From an uncultured Eubacteriales bacterium (GTDB lineage: Bacteria > Bacillota > Clostridia > Lachnospirales > Lachnospiraceae): a DNA stretch of 64,000 nucleotides. Numbering within the stretch: position 1 is the first letter of the stretch; the number at the start of each line of letters is the position of its first letter. The notes beneath the pieces were generated by a model. That model saw only the letters and a program-made list of their open reading frames with translations, was not told the origin of the DNA and did not search any database. Shown here in pieces: positions 44,685 to 53,625 of the stretch. The translations under genes were made by a program, and so were the position numbers. The stretch lies in assembly GCA_900315425.1 (NCBI GenBank), contig OMZA01000004.1, positions 1 through 64,000 on the forward strand, written 5' to 3'.

Positions 44685-45737
44685 ATGGGAAACTGGAGAG
44701 ATAATGTACGTCATGTTGTGCCATATGTACCAGGAGAACAGCCACAAAAAAAGGTTATAAAGTTAAATACAAATGAGAATCCATATCCACCGGCAAAAGG
44801 GGTGGATGAGATAATGAAAACCGTTGATTCAGACATTTTCAGACTTTATCCGGATCCTGAGTGTATGGTGCTTAGAAAGGCTATAGCAGACAGATATAAT
44901 ACAGAAACTGATAATGTATTTGTTGGCGTTGGTTCTGATGACGTTATATCAGTAGCATTCCTTACGTTTTTTAACTCAGATAAAAAGGTTCTGTTTCCAA
45001 ATATAACCTATTCGTTTTATACTGTATGGGCTGATTTGTATGGGATTGACTATGAATTAATTCCAGTGGATAAGAACTTTAGAATTCATAAAGAAGACTA
45101 TTACAAAGAAAATGGTGGAGTTGTATTTGCCAATCCAAATGCACCTACTTCAATTGGAGAACCTTTAGATTTTGTAATAGATATATTAGAAAACAACAAA
45201 GATGTTGTGGTAATTGTAGACGAGGCTTATGTGGACTTCGGTGGAGAATCAGCGGTGGAGCTTACCAAAAAATATGATAATTTACTGGTGGTACAGACTT
45301 TTTCCAAATCCAGGTCTATGGCAGGTATGAGAATTGGATATGCCATTGGCAATTCAGAACTGATAAAAGCCATGAGTGATGTTAAATATTCAATTAATTC
45401 ATATACTCTTAATCAGGTATCGTTAAAATCCGGAGTAGCAGCTATAGAAGATGAAGCTTATTTTAAGGAAACAGTTAATAAGATTGTGGCTACAAGGGAA
45501 AGAGTTAAAAAGGAAATAAAGGAATTAGGATTTGAATTCCCGGATTCCAAGACAAATTTCATATTTGCAAAGCACGAAAGTGTTCCTTCAAAGCATATAT
45601 TTGAAGAACTAAAGAAAGTTGGCATATATGTTAGATATTTTAGTGCTCCTATAGTTAATGAATATCTTAGAATTACCATAGGAACAGATGAGGAAATGGA
45701 TAAATTTATAGAAGAACTTAAAAAGATTATCAAATAA
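44685..45737 (+). CDS. hisC: Histidinol-phosphate aminotransferase family protein
   Basis: 350 aa, close to HisC: KLNTNENPYPPAKGV near the N-terminus, LYPDPECMVLRKAIAD, GVGSDDVI, ANPNAPTS, VVDEAYVDFGGES, the PLP Lys in QTFSKSRSMAGMRIGYA, and YLRITIGTDEEMDKF. No other his genes are adjacent, so it could act on histidinol phosphate or aromatic 2-oxo acids. AGGAGG before the ATG. Confidence 0.85.
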   Translation: MGNWRDNVRHVVPYVPGEQPQKKVIKLNTNENPYPPAKGVDEIMKTVDSDIFRLYPDPECMVLRKAIADRYNTETDNVFVGVGSDDVISVAFLTFFNSDKKVLFPNITYSFYTVWADLYGIDYELIPVDKNFRIHKEDYYKENGGVVFANPNAPTSIGEPLDFVIDILENNKDVVVIVDEAYVDFGGESAVELTKKYDNLLVVQTFSKSRSMAGMRIGYAIGNSELIKAMSDVKYSINSYTLNQVSLKSGVAAIEDEAYFKETVNKIVATRERVKKEIKELGFEFPDSKTNFIFAKHESVPSKHIFEELKKVGIYVRYFSAPIVNEYLRITIGTDEEMDKFIEELKKIIK

Positions 45738-45743
45738 AAAAAG

Positions 45744-45778
45744 ACCTGATAGCAAATAATATGCTGTCAGGTTTAATT
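45744..45778 (+). terminator. Terminator after hisC-like gene
   Basis: ACCTGATAGCA (45744-45754) pairs with TGCTGTCAGGT (45762-45772), followed by TTAATTTT. It lies between convergent genes. Confidence 0.7.
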
Positions 45779-45781
45779 TTA

Positions 45782-45967
45782 TTATACAAACTGATTAGAC
45801 ACGTTGTTGTAAGTATAATTAATCTTTCTTAAAGCTCCTGTGATATCGTTAATATCAACGTTGTGAGCTGCACAGAATTCAGGAAGATCATCGTATTGGT
45901 CCCTTAACTCTGTATTTACAAAGCTTAAAAGCATTGCAGGATCTTTTGGTAAATTATTTAATAACAT
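45782..45967 (-). CDS. DUF4250 small protein
   Basis: 61 aa soluble protein: LPKDPAMLLSFVNTELRDQYDDLPEFCAAHNVDINDI. This pattern (MLLSFVN..LRD.Y..L..FC...) is DUF4250, a small helical family of Clostridia without a known function. GTGAGG precedes the ATG. Monocistronic. Confidence 0.8.
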   Translation of the reverse strand: MLLNNLPKDPAMLLSFVNTELRDQYDDLPEFCAAHNVDINDITGALRKINYTYNNVSNQFV

Positions 45968-46068
45968 AATAAATCCTCACTTCTAAATATAAGATAAAAA
46001 AATTATACTTCAAAAATAAATATTAATCAATAAAGTAAAGTGAAAGGTAAATGAAAAATGAAACATTT

Positions 46069-46096
46069 TTGATATAAATTTCAATTGTGTTATAAT
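46069..46096 (+). promoter_or_regulatory. Promoter of luxS-mtnN
   Basis: TTGATA (46069-46074), 16-bp spacer, TATAAT (46091-46096), 41 bp before the luxS start. Confidence 0.65.
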
Positions 46097-46136
46097 GTTT
46101 TAAGAAAAAAACATGTGCGAAAAGAGGTAAAATATC

Positions 46137-46616
46137 ATGGAGAAAATAGCTAGTTTTACTATAAATCATCTTTTATTAGAGCCGGGTATATATGTTTCCA
46201 GAAAAGATCACGTGGGAAGTGAAATAATTACAACCTTTGACTTGAGAATGACAAGACCTAATTATGAGCCGGTTATGAATACAGCAGAGGTACATACGAT
46301 AGAACATTTAGGTGCAACCTTTCTTAGAAATGATAAAGATTGGAAGAGAAAGGTAGTATATTTTGGACCTATGGGATGCAGAACAGGGTTTTATTTAATT
46401 CTGGCAGGAGACCTTGAATCAAAGGATATTGTGGAACTAGTGACTAAAATGTATGAATTTATAAGTGAGTTTGACGATGAGATTCCAGGGGCAACCGCCA
46501 GAGATTGTGGCAACTATTTAGATCAGAATCTTCCAATGGCAAATTATCTTGCAAAGAGATATTTAGAAAATACTTTGTTAGATATTGATGAAAAACATTT
46601 GATATATCCGGAATAA
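46137..46616 (+). CDS. luxS: S-ribosylhomocysteine lyase (AI-2 synthesis)
   Basis: Splits S-ribosylhomocysteine into homocysteine and DPD, the precursor of autoinducer-2. Metal ligands His53, His57 (HTIEHLGATF) and Cys124 (RDCGNY), catalytic Cys81 (GPMGCRTGFY). 159 aa, full length. AAGAGG before the ATG. mtnN, which makes its substrate, follows 22 bp later. Confidence 0.97.
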   Translation: MEKIASFTINHLLLEPGIYVSRKDHVGSEIITTFDLRMTRPNYEPVMNTAEVHTIEHLGATFLRNDKDWKRKVVYFGPMGCRTGFYLILAGDLESKDIVELVTKMYEFISEFDDEIPGATARDCGNYLDQNLPMANYLAKRYLENTLLDIDEKHLIYPE

Positions 46617-46638
46617 AGATACTAGAAAGGAAATTAAC

Positions 46639-47346
46639 ATGAAGAATAATATAATTGGTATAATTGGTGCAATGGATGAAGAAGTTAACAAACTAAAAGC
46701 AGAGCTTACAGATGTTAACGTGTATAAGAAAGCATCAATGGATTTTTATGAAGGTAAGTTATATGATAAAGATGTAGTTGTAGTGCGTTCAGGAATTGGA
46801 AAAGTAAATGCGGCTATATGTACTCAGATTTTAGTTGATAAATATAATGTGGGATGCGTTATTAATACAGGTATAGCAGGCTCCCTTGATGCAAAGATTA
46901 ACATTGGAGATATTGTGCTATCAGTTGATGCTTTGCAGCACGATGTAGATGCAGTAGCCTTCGGATATGATTTAGGTGTAATTCCAAGAATGGAAGAATC
47001 TGTATTTAAAGCAGATGAAGAGCTTTTAAAGGTGGCTGATGAAGCCTGTAGGGAAGTATTATCTGAAATAAATATTTTTAAAGGCAGAGTTGTCAGTGGA
47101 GATCAGTTTATATCAGATAAGGTAACTAAGGAAAAGCTTGTTAATACATTTTCTGGAATGTGTACAGAAATGGAAGGAGCAGCCATAGCCCACGCAGCAT
47201 ATTTAAATGATGTTCCATTTCTTATAATAAGAGCTATATCTGATAAAGCTGACGACAGTGCACATATGGATTATCCTGCATTTGAGGCAATGGCTATTAA
47301 TAATTCGGTTAAGCTTATGAAAGCGATTATTAAAAATATTTCTTGA
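46639..47346 (+). CDS. mtnN: 5'-methylthioadenosine / S-adenosylhomocysteine nucleosidase
   Basis: Removes adenine from SAH and MTA; with LuxS it recycles SAH after methylation. GIIGAMDEEVNKLK (catalytic Glu near 14), VVRSGIGKVNAA, INTGIAGSL, GDQFIS, CTEMEGAAIAHAA (Glu contacting ribose), ISDKADDSAHMDY (Asp acid). 235 aa. AAAGGA before the ATG. Confidence 0.96.
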   Translation: MKNNIIGIIGAMDEEVNKLKAELTDVNVYKKASMDFYEGKLYDKDVVVVRSGIGKVNAAICTQILVDKYNVGCVINTGIAGSLDAKINIGDIVLSVDALQHDVDAVAFGYDLGVIPRMEESVFKADEELLKVADEACREVLSEINIFKGRVVSGDQFISDKVTKEKLVNTFSGMCTEMEGAAIAHAAYLNDVPFLIIRAISDKADDSAHMDYPAFEAMAINNSVKLMKAIIKNIS

Positions 47347-47384
47347 CGAAATTTTTATAAGATTGTATATTTACATAAGAACAA

Positions 47385-47427
47385 CGGCGTTCTTCTAGAT
47401 TCTAGAAGTGCGCCTTTTATTTTTTTT
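47385..47427 (+). terminator. Terminator after mtnN
   Basis: GGCG...CGCC arms (47385-47388 and 47411-47414) extend an inner CTTCTAG/CTAGAAG hairpin; long T-rich tail follows (CTTTTATTTTTTTT). Confidence 0.75.
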
Positions 47428-47473
47428 GAATAGTTAATGGATTTAATATAAGTATAATTTTGGAGGAATATGT

Positions 47474-48802
47474 ATGGGATACACAAAAGAAGAAATCTTG
47501 GAGATTATTGAAGAAGAGGATGTAGAATTCATAAGATTGCAGTTCACAGACATGTTTGGTGTTATGAAAAATGTGGCAATAACTGTCAGTCAGTTAGAGA
47601 AAGCCTTGAATAATCAGTGCAAATTTGACGGTTCTCTAATTGAAGGATTTGCCAGAGTAGAAGAATCAGACATGTATCTGTATCCGGATTTGGATTCATT
47701 TACCATATTTCCATGGAGACCTCAGAGAGGTAAAGTTGCAAGATTCATTTGCGACGTAAGGAGAATAGATGGAACTCCATTTGCAGGAGATCCAAGATAT
47801 GTTCTTAAGAAAGCTATTCAAGACGCTAAGGATATGGGGTTTGATGCAATAGCAGAGCCTGAATGCGAATTCTTCCTTTTCGAGTCAGATGATGAGGGTA
47901 ACCCAACTAATGTTACACATGAGAAGGCGGGATATTTTGATGTAGGCCCTGCAGACACCGGAGAAAATGCCAGAAGAGATATCGTTCTTAACTTAGAGGA
48001 AATGGGATTTGAGGTTATACAGTCATATCATGAGATTGCACCGGGACAGCATGCTATTGTATTTGCCGGGGATAATGCCTTAAAAACCGCAGATAATATA
48101 GTTACATTTAGATTTGCAGTTAAGTCAATTGCTAAGCGTCATGGACTTCATGCCACATTTATGCCAAAACCAAATTATGGAGTTAATGGCTCTGGAATGC
48201 ATATGCATATAGAACTTCGTAAAGATGGTAAGAATGTATTTGCAGATGCTAATGATGAAAATGGAATTAGTAAAATAGCATATAAGTTTATGGCAGGTAT
48301 TATTAAGCATATAAAGGGAACAGTTGCAATAACCAATCCTTTGGTTAATTCATATAAGAGACTTGTTCCGGGATATGATGCACCAATTTATATTGCATGG
48401 TCAAAGAAGAATAAAAGCTCTCTTATGTGCATCTCAGATGTTAAGGGAGATAAGACAAGAGTTGAGATTAGATGTCCTGACTCAGCAGCCAATCCTTATC
48501 TTACACTGGCAACATATATTGAGGCAGGATTAGATGGAATTAGAAATAATATCGAATTAGAGCCTCAGGTGGAAGATAATATTTTCAAAATGGACAAGGA
48601 AGAAATTAGAGAAAGAGGTATTGAAGTTATTCCGGATAACTTATATGACGCTATAACAGAGCTTAAAAAAGATGAATATATTAAAAATGTGTTAGGAGAA
48701 CATATTTATAAGAATTATACAAAGACAAAAGTCAAAGAATGGCAGCATTATAGAACACAGGTTACAAAGTGGGAGATTGATCAATATTTAGGAAAATTTT
48801 AA
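47474..48802 (+). CDS. glnA: Glutamine synthetase, type I
   Basis: ATP-dependent amidation of glutamate with ammonium. 442 aa, the shorter GSI-alpha size. N-terminal FIRLQFTDMFGVMKNVAI, metal-binding EPECEFFLFE, NGSGMHMHIEL, YKRLVPGYDAP, and VEIRCPDSAANPYL with ATP/ammonium residues. GGAGG before the ATG. An ANTAR protein gene follows 34-43 bp downstream. The 127-bp leader contains the upstream gene's terminator; I found no clear promoter or ANTAR-type hexaloop pair. Confidence 0.96.
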   Translation: MGYTKEEILEIIEEEDVEFIRLQFTDMFGVMKNVAITVSQLEKALNNQCKFDGSLIEGFARVEESDMYLYPDLDSFTIFPWRPQRGKVARFICDVRRIDGTPFAGDPRYVLKKAIQDAKDMGFDAIAEPECEFFLFESDDEGNPTNVTHEKAGYFDVGPADTGENARRDIVLNLEEMGFEVIQSYHEIAPGQHAIVFAGDNALKTADNIVTFRFAVKSIAKRHGLHATFMPKPNYGVNGSGMHMHIELRKDGKNVFADANDENGISKIAYKFMAGIIKHIKGTVAITNPLVNSYKRLVPGYDAPIYIAWSKKNKSSLMCISDVKGDKTRVEIRCPDSAANPYLTLATYIEAGLDGIRNNIELEPQVEDNIFKMDKEEIRERGIEVIPDNLYDAITELKKDEYIKNVLGEHIYKNYTKTKVKEWQHYRTQVTKWEIDQYLGKF

Positions 48803-48845
48803 CTTTTAAGATTATTGATTCTTTAAAGAAAGTGATGTGACAATT

Positions 48846-49391
48846 ATGATAAATATTGTAATTGTATTTCCCAACATTTCTGATGGGCAGAAAATAAAAA
48901 ATCTGCTGGTTAGAAATGGCTTTGAGGTAGCCGGTGTATGTTCTTCCGGTGCTCAGGCCATGTCTATTACTGATGAACTAGACTACGGCGTAGTTGTATG
49001 TGGATATAAATTTAATGATATGATTTATTCCGAATTATACGCTGAATTAGAAGGCGGTTTTCAAATGTTATTGGTGGCATCACCTGGTAAACTTTCAGAT
49101 GGTGTTGAAGATGGCGTTGTGGCTGTAGATATGCCTCTAAAGGCCAACGATATGATTGAAACCTTAGATGAAATGGTTCAGGCATTAGAAAAAGTAAGAA
49201 AACAGGATAGAAAAAAACCGAGACAGAGAAATATAGCTAAGCAGGCAATTATAGATAAGGCAAAGGAAGTCCTTATGAAAAACAGAAATATGTCGGAGGA
49301 AGAAGCTCATAGATATCTCCAGAAAAACAGTATGGATTCAGGTAATAGCATGGTGGAAACAGCCAGAATGGTGCTGGATTTAATGCACTAG
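48846..49391 (+). CDS. ANTAR-domain protein with degenerate receiver
   Basis: 181 aa. N-terminal receiver-like fold (residues about 1-120) followed by a basic linker (KQDRKKPRQRN) and a C-terminal ANTAR RNA-binding domain (AIIDKAKEVLMKNRNMSEEEAHRYLQ...MVETARMVL). ANTAR proteins antiterminate transcription by binding paired hexaloop hairpins. The receiver lacks the N-terminal acidic pair (VIVFPNISDG) and the phosphoacceptor Asp (VVVCGYKF), so phosphorylation is unlikely. Linkage to glnA suggests nitrogen control. GTG 48837 is an alternative start; neither has a decisive ribosome site. Confidence 0.85.
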   Translation: MINIVIVFPNISDGQKIKNLLVRNGFEVAGVCSSGAQAMSITDELDYGVVVCGYKFNDMIYSELYAELEGGFQMLLVASPGKLSDGVEDGVVAVDMPLKANDMIETLDEMVQALEKVRKQDRKKPRQRNIAKQAIIDKAKEVLMKNRNMSEEEAHRYLQKNSMDSGNSMVETARMVLDLMH

Positions 49392-49444
49392 ATTATCTGG
49401 GTTTATGTTTGATGGAAAATATATAACATAGGAGAGGAACTATT

Positions 49445-50656
49445 ATGTTTAAAATTAATGAAAACTATTTGAAGTTACCAGGAAGTTACTTATTCTCAAC
49501 TATTGGTAGAAAGGTTAGAGAATACAAAGCGGCCAATCCCGATAAGGATGTTATAAGTCTTGGAATTGGAGATGTTACAAAACCTTTAGCACCATCAGTT
49601 ATTAAAGCTCTTCACGATGCAGTAGATGAAATGGGTAATCCGGATACATTCAAGGGATACGCTCCAGATCTTGGATACGAGTTTTTAAGAAATGCCATTA
49701 GAGATAATGATTACAAGGCAAGAGGCGTAGATATAGATATTGATGAAATATTTATAAGTGACGGAGCCAAAAGTGATTCAGGAAATATTGGCGATATTTT
49801 TTCAAAGGATAATAAAATAGCAGTTTGTGATCCGGTATATCCTGTATATGTTGATACCAATGCCATGGCAGGCAGGACAGGAGATTATAATCTTGAGACT
49901 GAAAAATGGAGCAATGTTATATATATGCCATGTACAAAGGAAACAGGATTTGCTCCAGAGATTCCTTTGGAAAATCCGGATATTATATATCTTTGCTTTC
50001 CAAATAATCCAACAGGTGCAACCATTACAAAGGATGCCCTTCAAGAATGGGTCGACTACGCCCTTAAAATTGGAGCATGTATTATATATGATGCAGCTTA
50101 TGAAGCATATATTTCAGAGGAAGACGTTCCTCATAGTATATATGAATGTGAAGGAGCAAAAGCTTGCGCTATAGAGATTAGAAGCTTTTCAAAAAATGCC
50201 GGATTTACAGGTACAAGACTTGGATTCACAGTGGTTCCTAAGGAACTTAAAAAAGGAAATGTGATGCTTAGAGACCTTTGGGCAAGAAGACATGGAACAA
50301 AATTCAATGGAGCACCTTATATAATCCAAAGGGCAGGAGAAGCTGTATATAGTAAAGAGGGAAAGAGAGAGACAAGAGAACAGGTTGCATATTACATGGA
50401 AAATGCCAGAATTATAAGAGAATCTCTTAAAGAAGCCGGATATACAGTATATGGTGGAGTAAATGCACCATATATCTGGTTAGATACAAATGGTGCTTCA
50501 TCCTGGGAATTCTTTGATACTCTCTTAGAAAAAGCCAACGTAGTTGGAACTCCAGGTTCAGGATTTGGTCCAAGTGGAGAGGGATATTTTAGACTTACTG
50601 CATTTGGAACAAGAGAGAATACAATTGAAGCTTTGGAGAGAATTAAAAAAATATAG
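49445..50656 (+). CDS. dapL: LL-diaminopimelate aminotransferase
   Basis: Converts tetrahydrodipicolinate directly to LL-DAP for lysine and peptidoglycan, bypassing the acylated routes. 403 aa: [23 protein letters not shown] at the N-terminus, [25 protein letters not shown], and the PLP Lys in [21 protein letters not shown], all typical of DapL. AGGAGAGG before the ATG. It stands apart from other lysine genes. Confidence 0.95.
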   Translation: MFKINENYLKLPGSYLFSTIGRKVREYKAANPDKDVISLGIGDVTKPLAPSVIKALHDAVDEMGNPDTFKGYAPDLGYEFLRNAIRDNDYKARGVDIDIDEIFISDGAKSDSGNIGDIFSKDNKIAVCDPVYPVYVDTNAMAGRTGDYNLETEKWSNVIYMPCTKETGFAPEIPLENPDIIYLCFPNNPTGATITKDALQEWVDYALKIGACIIYDAAYEAYISEEDVPHSIYECEGAKACAIEIRSFSKNAGFTGTRLGFTVVPKELKKGNVMLRDLWARRHGTKFNGAPYIIQRAGEAVYSKEGKRETREQVAYYMENARIIRESLKEAGYTVYGGVNAPYIWLDTNGASSWEFFDTLLEKANVVGTPGSGFGPSGEGYFRLTAFGTRENTIEALERIKKI

Positions 50657-50737
50657 ATAATTCCATCTCTCTGTGTTAAAATATTTGATATGTTTTAAAA
50701 ATGCATGAAGTAAACAACATGGAAGAGAGGTATCATC

Positions 50738-51409
50738 TTGAAGGCTAGCGAAATAGTTAAGAAAATCGAGGAACTCCAAAAAGAGTTAGAAGATAGAAAA
50801 TATCAAAGAAAACGATTGGCAAGTGAATACGAAGAGTTGGTTAAAATAGTCAAGACTTCAGGTATGATATTTGCCTTGGCAATTGCAATATTTATTGGTT
50901 TTGTCGGACCATTTTCATATAGCAAAAAACACATAGTATTAGGTGGTTTGGCCAGATGGACGAATCCATGGGCTATGCTTGTTTGTTTGATTTCAGGAGT
51001 TTTGTTTATCTGGAGAGGTTTCGATCTGTTAGTTAACTCAGATACTAATTTGGGTAATAAATTAGCCCAATTAGTAGGAATAAATAATAGACCGGCAGCA
51101 GCTGTTTTAGCAGATCTCAATAATGATATTATGAAAGTCGAGGTAGCTATCCAAAAATTAGAAGATGCATTGTATGAAAGTGGAGATTACTCAAATAAAA
51201 GTGAAAAGACATACAATGAAGTACCAATAAAAAATGAAAAGGTAGTTGCTAAAGATAAAAAAATTAATGAAGATAAAGAGATAGATAAATTAGACGAAAT
51301 ATTAAATTCTCTTAAAGAACTTGGTTTAGATGATGAGGATGATTTTGAAAGCACCAGTGAGATGTGGGAAAAAGATACAAAACATCATAGAAGCCATGAA
51401 GATAATTAA
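50738..51409 (+). CDS. Small membrane protein with coiled coil, unknown function
   Basis: No family recognised. 223 aa: N-terminal coiled coil (about 3-38, EIVKKIEELQKELEDRKYQRKR), two hydrophobic segments (about 43-62 and 76-95) separated by a short loop (SKKHIVLGGLARWTN), then a soluble half with a helical region (about 115-150) and a highly charged, probably disordered tail rich in K, E, D and ending HHRSHEDN. The start is TTG 50738, preceded by GAGAGG. It lies alone between dapL and aspS. Confidence 0.75.
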   Translation: MKASEIVKKIEELQKELEDRKYQRKRLASEYEELVKIVKTSGMIFALAIAIFIGFVGPFSYSKKHIVLGGLARWTNPWAMLVCLISGVLFIWRGFDLLVNSDTNLGNKLAQLVGINNRPAAAVLADLNNDIMKVEVAIQKLEDALYESGDYSNKSEKTYNEVPIKNEKVVAKDKKINEDKEIDKLDEILNSLKELGLDDEDDFESTSEMWEKDTKHHRSHEDN

Positions 51410-51427
51410 ATAAAAATAAAAGACGCA

Positions 51428-51469
51428 AAGGTGCGCTAAATCAAGAAATTGGTTTAGTGCACCTTTTTT
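51428..51469 (+). terminator. Terminator before aspS
   Basis: AGGTGCGCTAAA (51429-51440) pairs with TTTAGTGCACCT (51453-51464), with one G-U, then a T-run to 51469. Confidence 0.85.
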
Positions 51470-51495
51470 AGTCTTTAGAAGGTGAGGAAAAGGTG

Positions 51496-53247
51496 ATGGA
51501 ATTTAAGAACATGTACAGAGACAAATTGATTAAGGACATTACTGAAAATAACATCCAAGAAGAGGTGCGGGTAGCTGGATGGGTGGAAAATATCAGAGAC
51601 CATGGTGGAGTTTCTTTTATTGATTTGCGAGATATGTATGGTGTATTACAGGTAGTCCTTAGGGATACATCTCTTTTAAAGGGAATTACTAAAGAAATGT
51701 GTCTGTCAATTCAGGGACCAATTGAAAAAAGGAACGAAGAAACCTATAATCCAAAGATTCCATCAGGAACTATTGAATTAGAGGCAAAAAGTATTGATAT
51801 ATTAGGAAATGTGTATGAAACATTACCCTTTGAAATAATTACATCCAAGGAAATCAGAGAAGATTTAAGACTTAAATACAGATATTTGGATATGAGAAAC
51901 AAAAAAGTGAAGGACAATATGCTTTTTAGATCCAAGGTAATAAAATATATCAGGGATGAAATGTGGAATATGGGATTTACAGAGATTCAGACGCCTATAT
52001 TATGTGCGTCATCTCCAGAAGGAGCCAGGGATTATATAGTTCCTTCAAGAAAACATAAAGGAAAGTTTTATGCTCTTCCACAAGCACCCCAGCAGTATAA
52101 GCAGCTTTTGATGGTATCCGGAATTGATAAATACTTTCAAATTGCTCCATGTTTTAGAGATGAGGATGCCAGAGCTGACAGATCTCCTGGAGAATTCTAT
52201 CAGTTAGATTTTGAAATGAGTTTTGCAACTCAGGAGGATGTATTTAAGGTTGGAGAGGAAATACTTACAAAGGTATTTACAAGATTTGCTCCAGAAGGGG
52301 CAGATATTACAGCAACTCCATTTCCAATAATAAGCTATAAAGAGTCTATGTTAAAGTTTGGTACAGATAAACCGGATCTTAGAAACCCTCTAAGAATAAT
52401 AGATGTTACAGAATTTTTCCAGAAATGTAGCTTCAAGCCATTTCATAACAAGACAGTAAGAGCAATTAAAGTGCATGCAGATATGTCTAAGGGATTTCAT
52501 GAAAAGCTTCTTAAATTTGCTCAGGATATTGGGATGGGTGGACTTGGATATCTTGAAGTGTTAGAGGATAAGTCATATAAAGGACCGATTGATAAATTTA
52601 TACCAGAGGATTTAAAGCAACAACTTATGGATATAGCCACTTTAGAAGTTGGAGATACCATTTTCTTTATAGCAGATAAAGAGGCAAAGGCCTGTGAATA
52701 TGCCGGCAAGATTAGGACAGAACTAGGAGAAAAACTTGAGCTTATAGAAAAGAATGCATATAGATTTTGCTATATAAATGATTTTCCGATGTATGAGTTA
52801 GATCAGGAAACCGGCAAGCCTTCATTTACACATAATCCGTTTTCTATGCCTCAGGGTGGTCTAAAGGCTTTGAATACCAAGGACCCCCTTGACATATTAG
52901 CGTATCAATATGATATTGTATGTAATGGCGTAGAATTATCTTCAGGAGCTGTGAGAAATCATGACATACAAATTATGGAGAAAGCCTTTGAAATAGCGGG
53001 ATATTCAAAGGATGAGTTAAAGGAAAAATTCTACGCATTATATAACGCATTTCAGTACGGTGCTCCACCTCACGCAGGAATGGCACCTGGCGTGGATAGA
53101 ATGATAATGCTTCTTAGGAATGAGGAAAACATTAGAGAAGTAATTCCATTCCCAATGAGTGGAAATGCAGAAGATTTAATGTGCAATGCTCCAAATTATG
53201 TAACAGAGCAACAACTTAGAGAAGTGCATATAAAATTAAGAAAATAA
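51496..53247 (+). CDS. aspS: Aspartyl-tRNA synthetase (probably non-discriminating)
   Basis: Class II bacterial-type AspRS, 583 aa, charging tRNA-Asp and probably also tRNA-Asn. OB-fold anticodon domain residues 1-110, catalytic core with motif 2 FRDEDARADRSPGEFYQLDFEMSF and motif 3 GMAPGVDRMIMLL, and the inserted GAD domain (about 290-410). In the anticodon domain IRDHGGVSFIDLRD carries His36 where discriminating enzymes usually have Leu (RRDLGG); this His is linked with relaxed tRNA choice. gatC-gatA-gatB follow. ATG 51496 chosen over GTG 51493 (GAGG upstream serves either). Confidence 0.93.
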   Translation: MEFKNMYRDKLIKDITENNIQEEVRVAGWVENIRDHGGVSFIDLRDMYGVLQVVLRDTSLLKGITKEMCLSIQGPIEKRNEETYNPKIPSGTIELEAKSIDILGNVYETLPFEIITSKEIREDLRLKYRYLDMRNKKVKDNMLFRSKVIKYIRDEMWNMGFTEIQTPILCASSPEGARDYIVPSRKHKGKFYALPQAPQQYKQLLMVSGIDKYFQIAPCFRDEDARADRSPGEFYQLDFEMSFATQEDVFKVGEEILTKVFTRFAPEGADITATPFPIISYKESMLKFGTDKPDLRNPLRIIDVTEFFQKCSFKPFHNKTVRAIKVHADMSKGFHEKLLKFAQDIGMGGLGYLEVLEDKSYKGPIDKFIPEDLKQQLMDIATLEVGDTIFFIADKEAKACEYAGKIRTELGEKLELIEKNAYRFCYINDFPMYELDQETGKPSFTHNPFSMPQGGLKALNTKDPLDILAYQYDIVCNGVELSSGAVRNHDIQIMEKAFEIAGYSKDELKEKFYALYNAFQYGAPPHAGMAPGVDRMIMLLRNEENIREVIPFPMSGNAEDLMCNAPNYVTEQQLREVHIKLRK

Positions 53248-53254
53248 GTATAAA

Positions 53255-53276
53255 CCCTAGCCATTTATGGCTAGGG
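53255..53276 (+). other. Stable hairpin between aspS and gatC, no T-tract
   Basis: CCCTAGCCA (53255-53263) and TGGCTAGGG (53268-53276) form a perfect 9-bp stem with a 4-nt loop. ATAAAATG follows instead of a T-run, so it is not a typical intrinsic terminator. It may be an RNA stability or processing element, or partial attenuator. Confidence 0.5.
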
Positions 53277-53316
53277 ATAAAATGTTTTATGAAACAAGTA
53301 CATTTAGGAGGATATT

Positions 53317-53610
53317 ATGGCAAATGTTATTGATAATGAAACTATTGAATATGTGGGGATTCTTGCAAAGCTAGAACTTAATGAAGAAGAGAAAGCTAAG
53401 GCAAGAACAGATATGGAAAAAATGTTAGATTATATTGATAAAATGGGTGAATTAGACACAAGCAATGTGGAGGCCATGACTCATGTTTTTCCTAACGAAA
53501 ATGTTTTTAGAGAAGATGTGGTTACAAATGGTAATGACAGAGACAACATCCTTTCCAATGCACCAGAAGAAAGAGATGGAATGTTTGCAGTTCCAAAAAC
53601 ATTTAGTTAA
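53317..53610 (+). CDS. gatC: Asp-tRNA(Asn)/Glu-tRNA(Gln) amidotransferase subunit C
   Basis: 97-aa stabilising subunit of GatCAB. Pattern IEYVGILAKLELNEEEKAKARTDMEKMLDYIDKMGELDT...PNENVFREDVV is typical. AGGAGG before the ATG. gatA follows 15 bp later. Confidence 0.95.
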   Translation: MANVIDNETIEYVGILAKLELNEEEKAKARTDMEKMLDYIDKMGELDTSNVEAMTHVFPNENVFREDVVTNGNDRDNILSNAPEERDGMFAVPKTFS

Positions 53611-53625
53611 GAAAGAGGGATTAAA

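Noticed and set aside
47347..47473. ANTAR-type double hairpin in the glnA leader
   Set aside because: The only strong hairpin has a 3-nt loop (CTTCTAG-ATT-CTAGAAG) and a T-tail, so it is the mtnN terminator; no hexaloop pair with the A/G pattern was found.
51410..51495. T-box or other leader in front of aspS
   Set aside because: The gap is short and is filled by the terminator of the preceding gene; no specifier or antiterminator bulge is visible. The same holds for the 49-bp gap before proS.
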